This document shows positions 1-5,157 of a DNA stretch of 5,157 bases, piece by piece. This stretch comes from Gammaproteobacteria bacterium. Lineage in GTDB: Bacteria; Pseudomonadota; Gammaproteobacteria; Cardiobacteriales; Wohlfahrtiimonadaceae. The translations under genes were made by a program, and so were the position numbers. The notes beneath the pieces are model-generated. The model was not told the DNA's origin and did no database searches. It saw only the letters and a list, made by a program, of their open reading frames with translations. Each line of letters begins with the position of its first letter. The stretch's first letter is position 1. Location: contig BHEQ01000147.1 in assembly GCA_003864535.1 (NCBI GenBank), positions 1 through 5,157 on the forward strand. The letters run 5' to 3'.

Positions 1-1306
1 TATCTAAACCTAGCGCCGCGTAAATATTTAGAGGCGAGCTTGGTGTATGTTTAAAGCGTAGTGGCATTTGGGTTGGATTAAAGGGCAATCTTTGCCTATC
101 ATCAAGCTCTTGCTTTGGATTATTTGAATTTAGATTATTTTGATCTGAATTGTTTGGATCTGCATTATTTACATCTAAATTATCAGGCGTAAATGAATTG
201 GGGTTAATATCTTGATTTTGCGGATTATCTTGATCTTTAGATATTCCTTGGGATATTTCTTGATTAATTCCCGCAATAACACGATGGATAGTTTGAAAGA
301 GAAAATCATGCACTAAACGTGATTCACGAAAACGTACTTCATGCTTGGCAGGGTGTGCATTAACATCAACTCCGCGCGGATCAAGCGTTAAATACACGAT
401 AAAGGCACTGTAGCGATCACCATATAAAACATCACGATAAGCTTGGCGTAGCGCGTGAGCGATTAAACGATCTTTAACCATGCGCCCATTAACATACACA
501 TATTGCCAGTCGCTATTACTGCGATTAAAGCTTGGATTTGCGATCCAGCCTGATAAAGTTAGAGTTCTATTGGTGCTCTCATCTAACACCATTTCCCGCG
601 ATTGTTCAAAACTAAAGGCATTAGCTACAAATTCATCGCTAAATAATGCGGCGATTCTTTGCTCTTGTTCGCTTATATCTAGCGCAATCGGTAAATCAAA
701 GATAATCTTTTTATTATTAATAAGCTTAAAGGATACATCAAAGCGCGCCAACGCTAAACGCCGAATTAGCGTTTCAATATGACTAAACTCAGTGCGTTCG
801 GTACGTAAAAACTTTTTACGTGCGGGTAAATTATAAAAAAGATTCTCGATAGTAATCGTCGTGCCATTAGAGCCTTTACACGGAACAGGCTCGGAAATGC
901 TATCTTTACCCTCACCACTTACTTCATAGGCATATTCACTCGCAGCTATTTTAGTTTGTAAGCTTAAACGCGAAACCGCGGCAATACTCGCAAGTGCCTC
1001 CCCACGAAAACCCATACTCATCACCACTTCTAAATCATCAACACTTGTGATTTTACTCGTAGCGTGGCTTGATAAGGCGAGCAATAAGTCATCTTTTGCG
1101 ATCCCACAGCCATCATCTTTAATGATAATTTTGCGCATTCCGCCTTGTTCAATCTCTATTGTGATTGAGCAAGCACCAGCATCAAGGCTATTTTCAACTA
1201 ACTCTTTAACTACCGATGAGGGACGCTCGACAACTTCTCCCGCAGCAATTTGGTTGATAACTTGCGGGGATAATTTTTGGATTTTATTGATTAATATTTT
1301 AGTCAT
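1..1306 (-). CDS. mutL: DNA mismatch repair protein MutL, N-terminal part (3' end beyond window)
   Basis: MutL is the ATP-driven matchmaker of mismatch repair: it couples mismatch-bound MutS to the downstream nicking and unwinding enzymes. The 435 visible codons hold the whole GHKL ATPase module and the start of the linker. ATPase motifs are clear: KELVEN with catalytic Glu35 and Mg-binding Asn39, DDGCGI at 64-69 with Asp64, HATSK at 81-85, GFRGEALASI at 99-108, and NGTT at 147-150. The transducer motif DVNAHPAKHEVRF at 314-326 carries the expected lysine (Lys321). From about residue 345 the chain becomes Asn/Asp/Gln-rich and repetitive, as expected for the linker. The C-terminal dimerisation domain is off the window, so it cannot be seen whether it has the endonuclease motif. 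The ATG at 1306-1304 is the first possible start, because an in-frame TAA lies two codons upstream. It gives six more N-terminal residues than E. coli MutL. The Shine-Dalgarno is weak. The gene lies 51 bases downstream of glnE with no visible terminator, so it is probably co-transcribed. Confidence 0.96.
   Translation of the reverse strand, partial: MTKILINKIQKLSPQVINQIAAGEVVERPSSVVKELVENSLDAGACSITIEIEQGGMRKIIIKDDGCGIAKDDLLLALSSHATSKITSVDDLEVVMSMGFRGEALASIAAVSRLSLQTKIAASEYAYEVSGEGKDSISEPVPCKGSNGTTITIENLFYNLPARKKFLRTERTEFSHIETLIRRLALARFDVSFKLINNKKIIFDLPIALDISEQEQRIAALFSDEFVANAFSFEQSREMVLDESTNRTLTLSGWIANPSFNRSNSDWQYVYVNGRMVKDRLIAHALRQAYRDVLYGDRYSAFIVYLTLDPRGVDVNAHPAKHEVRFRESRLVHDFLFQTIHRVIAGINQEISQGISKDQDNPQNQDINPNSFTPDNLDVNNADPNNSDQNNLNSNNPKQELDDRQRLPFNPTQMPLRFKHTPSSPLNIYAALGLD
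120..239 (-). repeat. 15-base tandem repeat in the MutL linker (about 8 units, the middle ones degenerate)
   Basis: The plus strand reads in 15-base steps from 120: TTATTTGAATTTAGA, TTATTTTGATCTGAA, TTGTTTGGATCTGCA, TTATTTACATCTAAA, TTATCAGGCGTAAAT. Two weak units follow, and then TTATCTTGATCTTTA at 225-239 returns in register (12 of 15 bases match the second unit). On the coding strand this gives pentapeptides of the type x-D/N-x-N-N (LDVNN, ADPNN, SDQNN, LNSNN) at about residues 356-396 of MutL, in the flexible linker between the ATPase and dimerisation domains. Because the unit is a multiple of three, copy-number change would keep the reading frame. Confidence 0.8.
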
Positions 1307-1346
1307 TAACTTTTACTACATTTATTTATGTTAATTAATATTTTAG
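1290..1346. repeat. 13-base direct repeat flanking the mutL start
   Basis: ATTAATATTTTAG occurs at 1290-1302, inside the first codons of mutL, and again at 1334-1346 in the glnE-mutL gap, a step of 44 bases. In this AT-rich DNA it may be chance. It may also be a short local duplication that created the present start region and the slightly longer MutL N-terminus. Confidence 0.5.
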
Positions 1347-1357
1347 CGCACCCAAGA

Positions 1358-4300
1358 TTAAATATGTATTTTAAACAGCTCATCCCAAATTTCTATCACA
1401 TGCTGGATTTTAACTGCAACCACAGGGTTTATCACAATTGCTTGGGTTTCCTTAAGCTTAGCATGATGTACATACGCTCGAAGTTTGCAATAGGCATCAC
1501 GTAAAATCATGGCATGGGCTGAGGATAAAATCCCCGCAGCTTCAAGCGCAGCTAACTGCCGAATATTATCCGTAAATTTAACTAATATATTAGCATGATG
1601 CGCATGTGCAAGGACTAGATATTGCACGATAAATTCAATATCGACCATGCCGCCTGCTTTTGTTTTCAACTCATTTAAATCTTGGTTATTTACATGAGCT
1701 TGCATCATTTTTTCACGCATTAATAAAACATCTTTTTTTAATGTTTGATGATTGCGTTTTTGGGTGAGAATTTCGTGGCGGATTTGTCCAAAATACTTAC
1801 CTAAAGATTGGCTCCCAATGACAAATCTTGCCCGAATTAAGGCTTGATGTTCCCAAGTCCATGCTTGATTAAGCTGATAGGTGCGGAAATTTTCAATGCT
1901 GCTAACTAATAAACCTGATTTTCCTGAAGGGCGCAAACGCGTATCTACTTCATACAAAATCCCTGATAAGGTTTGAGTCGTTAGATAATAAATAATTTTT
2001 TGGGCAAGTTTTACAAAAAATAAGCTATTTTCAATTGATTTTTCACCATTAGTGACTTGATCGGTGCCGCTTGAATTATGTAAAAATACAACATCTAAAT
2101 CAGAACCATAACCTAATTCTAGCCCGCCCAATTTACCATATGCGATGATTGCAAATTCGGCGCTATGAATTTGTTCATCCTCAATAAACATAGGTTCTCC
2201 ATACCGCAAACTTAGATCAGACCAAGCTAATTTTAAGGTTGTATTTAATAAAACCTCCGCAATTTCAGTAAGATGATCTGAAACTATCATTAAAGGCATT
2301 TTGCCTGATAAATCAGCCATTGCAACTTTTAAGGTTTGGGCATGATGAAAGTCACGCAGTATCTCAAGTTGATGCTCCACATCTGGATGCCGAGCAGCAG
2401 AATGTACAGTATCTGAATGCCGAGCATCTAAATGCGGATCATCTAGATGCGAAGCATTTAATGTCTCGGCTTGTTTTAATAAACGCGTTAACTCTTTATT
2501 AAGTTGTTTTTTGTCAAGCGGCATAATTTTATGAATTGGTGCAAGCAGCTCATCAAGCAATAATGGATATTTAGCAAGATAGCGCATAATCCAAGGGCTT
2601 TGCGTACATAAGTTTAAAAGTTGCGCCAAGGCGCGTGGATTTTCAATAAGCAACGCTAGATAAGGTGTGCGTTTACTTACTGTTTCAATTAGATTTAAAA
2701 AAAGATTAAGTTCTCTTACAAAATTCTCTTGATTTATAACAATAGGTTTATTGGATAAATCAGGTTTGCTTGCAAAGCTCGGCTTAGTCTTGGCATCTGC
2801 CAACTCCATTAGCGCTAAAGGAATAAGTTTCTCGAGCTTTTTTTGGCAAGCTTGCGTTGATTTTATAAAACAATCCTGATGAAAATCAATCAATGTTCTT
2901 GAGATTAGTTCAGATGCATCTTCAATATTATTATCGCTTAGCCATTGTGCAAGCTTATTCACATTTAAACTTTGCCAAACATTATTAAAAGATTGGACAA
3001 AATTTGCGCTCTCCCCAGCATCAACCGCCGCGCCAAAAATATTTATAAACTGATGCTTAACTTTTTCAACATGAATCAAGAGTGTTTTTACAAAATCAGC
3101 CCACAATTCAAATCCCATCGCTTGCGCTAATAAAGATTTAGCTTGCTGAGCATAGGGTAAATCATGCGTTTGAAGATCATCTTTTAGTTGCAATCTATTT
3201 TCAACTTGCCTTAAAAAACAATATGCTAAGTATAAATCTTGCTCTGCACTCGCGCTTAAACGTTCGCTACTTTTTAGATATTTGAGCGTTGGGATAATTT
3301 GAGTTAAGCGTAATTGCTGTTCACGCCCACCGTAGACTAATTGGAAGGATTGACCAATAAACTCAATTTCCCGAATACCGCCAGGGCCTAATTTAACATT
3401 GCGCTGCAAATCTTTTTTGATCACATCAGCTGCGATCATCGCTTTCATATCCCGCAGTGCATCAATCATAGAATAATCAATATACTTACGATAAATAAAC
3501 GGACGTAATTGCGCTAATAATTGCCTGCCATCTGCAATATCGCCTGCGATAGGGCGTGCTTTAATCAAGGCGTAACGTTCCCAATCGCGTCCATGGCTTA
3601 CATAGTAATTCTCAAAACCTGCAATCGACATTGATAGCGCACCAGTATCGCCAAAAGGGCGCAGGCGCAAATCAACCCGATAGACAAAGCCATCCACCGT
3701 ATGCGTTTCTAATATTTTAACCAAAGCTTGAGTAACTTTATTAAAGAAAAGCTGATTTTCTATCGGTTTTTTTCCATCGGTCTCACCATTTTCACGATAG
3801 GCTATCATTAAATCAACATCTGAAGAGAAATTAAGCTCATGCCCACCAAGTTTGCCCATTCCAATCACAATTGGATTAACAATCAAGCCTGTAGCATCAC
3901 GTGGATTACCAAATTTTTCAGCGTTTTTTTGATAACAATAAGTTAACGCGGTATCAATAATTGTGCTGGCTAGAAAAGAAGTATTAGCTAATGTTGTCGC
4001 TAAAGTATCTAATTGATTTATATCTCGATAAGCAATATGTAATATATTTAATTTTCTAATATTGCGTAAATCATGCATAAAATTTAGTAACAATTGCTCA
4101 CTATATTCAAGTGAAAGAGCAGATTTTAGAGCTTCAAACAGCATCTCTTGGGTTTTTAGGTGATTAAGTGGCTGCTCAAAATCACCCTTTAAAAATGCAT
4201 TAATTAACGTATTTGGTGCTTGCACACTCCATTTCATACCCCAATCGCTACAGGATAATAAATTCACAAGTTTGTGAAAGCTTGGATGCTGCTTTAAGTT

Positions 4301-4384
4301 AGCCAATAAATCAACGTCTAATTTATTAAACTGCAAATTAAATTCTTCAAGCTGGGCAGGTGTTGGTTTAATGAGTGCAAGCAT
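1358..4384 (-). CDS. glnE: Bifunctional glutamine synthetase adenylyltransferase / adenylyl-removase
   Basis: GlnE controls glutamine synthetase in the cytoplasm. It adds AMP to a tyrosine of each GS subunit when nitrogen is plentiful and removes it by phosphorolysis when nitrogen is short, on signals from PII and glutamine. Both nucleotidyltransferase domains are present. The N-terminal adenylyl-removase has GMGKLGGHELN and SDVDL at 175-192 (Asp189, Asp191) and a third Asp238 in RVDLRLRPFG, followed by GPGGIREIEF at 333-342. The C-terminal adenylyltransferase has YGKLGG through SDLDV at 749-765 (Asp762, Asp764), Asp814 in YEVDTRLRPSG, then AGGMVDIEFIVQYL at 910-923. At 1008 residues it is about 60 longer than E. 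coli GlnE (946). Part of the excess is a pentapeptide-repeat insertion at about 644-671, just before the conserved EHQLEILRDFHHAQ segment. I chose the ATG at 4384-4382 because GGAG lies nine bases before it. An in-frame TTG at 4399-4397 overlaps that GGAG and is an unlikely start. No glnA or glnB is in view. Confidence 0.97.
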   Translation of the reverse strand: MLALIKPTPAQLEEFNLQFNKLDVDLLANLKQHPSFHKLVNLLSCSDWGMKWSVQAPNTLINAFLKGDFEQPLNHLKTQEMLFEALKSALSLEYSEQLLLNFMHDLRNIRKLNILHIAYRDINQLDTLATTLANTSFLASTIIDTALTYCYQKNAEKFGNPRDATGLIVNPIVIGMGKLGGHELNFSSDVDLMIAYRENGETDGKKPIENQLFFNKVTQALVKILETHTVDGFVYRVDLRLRPFGDTGALSMSIAGFENYYVSHGRDWERYALIKARPIAGDIADGRQLLAQLRPFIYRKYIDYSMIDALRDMKAMIAADVIKKDLQRNVKLGPGGIREIEFIGQSFQLVYGGREQQLRLTQIIPTLKYLKSSERLSASAEQDLYLAYCFLRQVENRLQLKDDLQTHDLPYAQQAKSLLAQAMGFELWADFVKTLLIHVEKVKHQFINIFGAAVDAGESANFVQSFNNVWQSLNVNKLAQWLSDNNIEDASELISRTLIDFHQDCFIKSTQACQKKLEKLIPLALMELADAKTKPSFASKPDLSNKPIVINQENFVRELNLFLNLIETVSKRTPYLALLIENPRALAQLLNLCTQSPWIMRYLAKYPLLLDELLAPIHKIMPLDKKQLNKELTRLLKQAETLNASHLDDPHLDARHSDTVHSAARHPDVEHQLEILRDFHHAQTLKVAMADLSGKMPLMIVSDHLTEIAEVLLNTTLKLAWSDLSLRYGEPMFIEDEQIHSAEFAIIAYGKLGGLELGYGSDLDVVFLHNSSGTDQVTNGEKSIENSLFFVKLAQKIIYYLTTQTLSGILYEVDTRLRPSGKSGLLVSSIENFRTYQLNQAWTWEHQALIRARFVIGSQSLGKYFGQIRHEILTQKRNHQTLKKDVLLMREKMMQAHVNNQDLNELKTKAGGMVDIEFIVQYLVLAHAHHANILVKFTDNIRQLAALEAAGILSSAHAMILRDAYCKLRAYVHHAKLKETQAIVINPVVAVKIQHVIEIWDELFKIHI
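2380..2463 (-). repeat. 15-base tandem repeat inside glnE (five units plus a partial sixth)
   Basis: Units on the plus strand are CATCTGGATGCCGAG (2380), CAGCAGAATGTACAG (2395), TATCTGAATGCCGAG (2410), CATCTAAATGCGGAT (2425), CATCTAGATGCGAAG (2440), then a partial CATTTAATG (2455-2463). On the coding strand they give the pentapeptides HLDDP, HLDAR, HSDTV, HSAAR and HPDVE at about residues 645-670 of GlnE. E. coli GlnE goes almost directly from its helix into the EEQQLEALRQFKQAQ segment at this point, so the repeat is an insertion of about 25 residues between the two catalytic halves. The core CATCTAGATG at 2440-2449 is a perfect palindrome. Confidence 0.88.
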
Positions 4385-4393
4385 ACTTAAATT

Positions 4394-4397
4394 CTCC
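4394..4397 (-). promoter_or_regulatory. Ribosome binding site that decides the glnE start
   Basis: GGAG on the minus strand lies nine bases before the ATG at 4384. The alternative in-frame TTG at 4397-4399 shares a base with this site and has no comparable site upstream, only a T-run. The shorter, 1008-residue product is therefore preferred. Confidence 0.75.
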
Positions 4398-4400
4398 AAA

Positions 4401-4445
4401 ATAAAAAAGCAGTCCCTATTTTTAAAATAAAATAGCTCCTGCTTT
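4401..4445 (-). terminator. Rho-independent terminator after rpoZ, directly upstream of glnE
   Basis: On the minus strand AAAGCAG (4445-4439) pairs with CTGCTTT (4412-4406), and CTATTTT (4435-4429) pairs with AAAATAG (4422-4416). The two 7-bp stems are separated by a GAG/GGA internal loop and closed by a six-base loop. Six T residues (4408-4403), then A and more T, follow at once. The hairpin ends about 80 bases after the rpoZ stop and only about ten bases before the glnE ribosome binding site. It could simply end rpoZ transcription, or it could limit read-through into glnE. On the plus strand the trailing T-run is much poorer, so the terminator points leftward. Confidence 0.75.
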
Positions 4446-4525
4446 ATTATCCGAGATTGCGCACCAATTTTGATGCAGAAAGTCGGTTATTATTAATGGG
4501 CACTAATAGAAGCCCCCTAATATAT

Positions 4526-4798
4526 CTAGTTATTTTCAGAAGCTAAGATGCTATCTAAAATTGGATGAAGCGGTTCTGGATTAATCGGTGTTGTAATATT
4601 TATTTCACGAATCTCATCAGGGGTAATTGCACCTAAGCCAATTTCTTTAAGCGCGGCAACTGTAGGCTTACTGCCTTCTGTTTCTACCCTTGGCGTATCG
4701 CCCATTGCAAGCTGACGCGCTCTGCGTGCAGCAATCACTACTAATTGGAAGCGATTTCCTACTTTTTCTAAACATTCATCTATGGTAACGCTTGGCAT
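4526..4798 (-). CDS. rpoZ: DNA-directed RNA polymerase omega subunit
   Basis: Omega is the smallest core subunit of RNA polymerase. It binds the beta-prime subunit, helps it fold and assemble, and in proteobacteria forms part of a ppGpp-binding site. The 90-residue product matches the usual length (91 in E. coli). The family signature is plain: NRF at 15-17, then IAARRARQL at 22-30, then KPTVAALKEI at 44-53, where E. coli has NRF, AARRARQ and KTTVIALREI. The tail from about residue 60 is divergent, as is common. The N-terminus is MPSVT where E. coli has MARVT, so the arginine that touches ppGpp in E. coli omega is a serine here. The ATG start has a strong AAAGGA six bases upstream. The gene has its own sigma-70 promoter and a terminator, so it appears monocistronic. 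Neither gmk nor spoT, its frequent partners, is adjacent. Confidence 0.96.
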   Translation of the reverse strand: MPSVTIDECLEKVGNRFQLVVIAARRARQLAMGDTPRVETEGSKPTVAALKEIGLGAITPDEIREINITTPINPEPLHPILDSILASENN

Positions 4799-4804
4799 TA
4801 TGTG

Positions 4805-4810
4805 TCCTTT
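4805..4810 (-). promoter_or_regulatory. rpoZ ribosome binding site
   Basis: AAAGGA on the minus strand is followed by six bases and the ATG at 4798. It is the best Shine-Dalgarno in the window and supports the rpoZ start. Confidence 0.8.
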
Positions 4811-4833
4811 AAATTATAAAATATTCTAGAGCA

Positions 4834-4860
4834 CATCTATAAAAATCTAATTTATAAATG
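4834..4860 (-). other. Possible hairpin in the rpoZ leader
   Basis: CATTTATAAA (4860-4851) can pair with TTTATAGATG (4843-4834) over ten base pairs, one of them G-U, around a seven-base loop. It would lie in the 5' leader of the transcript expected from the upstream promoter, ending about 23 bases before the ribosome binding site. The stem is almost all A-T, so its stability is low and a chance origin in AT-rich DNA is possible. No riboswitch family is recognised. Confidence 0.3.
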
Positions 4861-4893
4861 TTTCTTCTAGTTGCTTGGTATCTTAACCTTGCT

Positions 4894-4922
4894 ATTATAA
4901 ACGAAAGTTATGGATTTGCCAA
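4894..4922 (-). promoter_or_regulatory. Sigma-70 promoter for rpoZ
   Basis: On the minus strand a -35 box TTGGCA (4922-4917, five of six consensus bases) and a -10 box TATAAT (4899-4894, perfect) are separated by exactly 17 bases. Transcription would start near 4887 and give a leader of roughly 90 bases. The promoter sits in the gap between the upstream nuclease-type gene and rpoZ and suggests constitutive expression. Confidence 0.75.
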
Positions 4923-5003
4923 ATTGTCTTGAATCATTATCATGCTAAAATTAAGCTAAAAAAGATAATAATTGCAGCAGTATTGTTTTTGATAAAGTGG
5001 CTT

Positions 5004-5157
5004 TTATACAAGCGTATTAATCTCTTCAATAGATAAGCCTGATGCTTGGGCTATAGCTTCTTTAGCAATCCCAAGCGCTAATAGATTTTTTGCTATTTCA
5101 ATTTTGGTTTTATTTTCACCTTCAGCTAATCCTTCAGCTTTACCTTCAGCTCTAAAT
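5004..5157 (-). CDS. C-terminal end of a probable Rpn/PD-(D/E)XK-family nuclease (transposase-like), 5' part beyond window
   Basis: Only the last 50 residues and the TAA stop are visible. They begin with three Ala-Glu-Gly units, followed by the segment EIAKNLLALGIAKEAIAQAS and GLSIEEINTL. This arrangement, an EG-rich charged stretch and then a small helical segment that resembles a helix-turn-helix, is typical of the C-terminus of Rpn-family recombination-promoting nucleases, often annotated as PD-(D/E)XK nuclease family transposases. The catalytic domain would lie upstream and cannot be checked here, so an intact gene cannot be told from a decayed remnant. The reading frame is clean to the stop. 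It ends about 80 bases before the rpoZ -35 box and has no convincing terminator of its own. A different protein with the same type of tail remains possible. Confidence 0.75.
   Translation of the reverse strand, partial: FRAEGKAEGLAEGENKTKIEIAKNLLALGIAKEAIAQASGLSIEEINTLV
5118..5153 (-). repeat. Three 12-base repeats encoding [R/K/L]-A-E-G
   Basis: On the minus strand GCTGAAGG recurs every 12 bases and encodes RAEG, KAEG and LAEG. Short EG-rich repeats of variable number at this place are common in Rpn-type proteins. The nearly identical GCTGAAGG cores would allow in-frame copy-number change by slippage. Confidence 0.7.

Noticed and set aside
480..782. Plus-strand open frame of 100 codons
   Set aside because: It lies wholly antisense to the conserved ATPase/transducer part of mutL, has no recognisable family features and no ribosome binding site.
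1047..1334. Plus-strand open frame of 95 codons
   Set aside because: It is antisense to the highly conserved first codons of mutL; the hydrophobic-looking translation is a by-product of the conserved motifs read backwards.
1307..1357. Separate promoter for mutL in the glnE-mutL gap
   Set aside because: A TAAAAT hexamer is present, but the position 17 bases upstream offers no credible -35 box.
2320..2502. Plus-strand open frame resembling a small pentapeptide-repeat protein
   Set aside because: The repetitive translation arises from the near-palindromic 15-base repeat in glnE. It has no independent start signals, so it is not called as a gene.
4385..4399. TTG start for glnE at 4399-4397
   Set aside because: It overlaps the GGAG that serves the ATG at 4384 and has no ribosome binding site of its own.
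4813..4818. Second TATAAT on the minus strand close to rpoZ
   Set aside because: A start from it would fall within the rpoZ Shine-Dalgarno, so it cannot give a normally translated message; the box at 4894-4899 with its -35 partner fits much better.
4928..4946. Fur-box-like GATAATGATT just upstream of the rpoZ -35 box
   Set aside because: About 12 of 19 positions fit the Fur consensus by eye, which is easily reached in AT-rich DNA, and iron control of rpoZ would be surprising.
4926..4955. Plus-strand promoter-like pair TTGTCT ... TAAAAT
   Set aside because: The -35 is weak and no plus-strand gene follows; the DNA to the right codes on the minus strand.

Overview
The window carries four protein-coding genes, all on the minus strand. 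Read in the direction of transcription (right to left) they are: the last 50 codons of a probable Rpn/PD-(D/E)XK-type nuclease (5157-5004), rpoZ for the RNA polymerase omega subunit (4798-4526), glnE for glutamine synthetase adenylyltransferase/adenylyl-removase (4384-1358), and the first 435 codons of mutL for DNA mismatch repair (1306-1, cut by the window edge). The longer plus-strand open frames are antisense shadows. The DNA is AT-rich, and the GlnE, RpoZ and MutL sequences look gammaproteobacterial. I cannot name a genus; compact intergenic regions, AT richness and a Rpn-type gene would fit a host-associated or fastidious member of that class, but this is inference.

Region by region: positions 5003-4799 form a gap of about 200 bases. 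It holds a good sigma-70 promoter (TTGGCA, 17-base spacer, TATAAT), an AT-rich leader with a possible 10-bp hairpin, and a clear Shine-Dalgarno for rpoZ. I see no gene in it. Positions 4525-4385 separate rpoZ from glnE and contain a strong hairpin followed by a T-run. It looks like the rpoZ terminator and lies just upstream of the glnE ribosome binding site. glnE and mutL are 51 bases apart with no visible terminator and are probably co-transcribed.

The genes do unrelated housekeeping jobs: transcription (omega), nitrogen assimilation (covalent control of glutamine synthetase) and mismatch repair. rpoZ is not in the gmk-rpoZ-spoT order familiar from enterobacteria.

The most unusual thing in the window is a pair of 15-base tandem repeats. 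One lies in the interdomain linker of GlnE (2380-2463) and one in the interdomain linker of MutL (120-239). Each encodes pentapeptides, and in both genes the repeat sits in the same codon phase with the shared pattern [H/N]-x-[D/N]-x-x. This suggests a small coding repeat family that is tolerated in flexible linkers. I do not see a larger novel system, defence island, CRISPR array or RNA gene.
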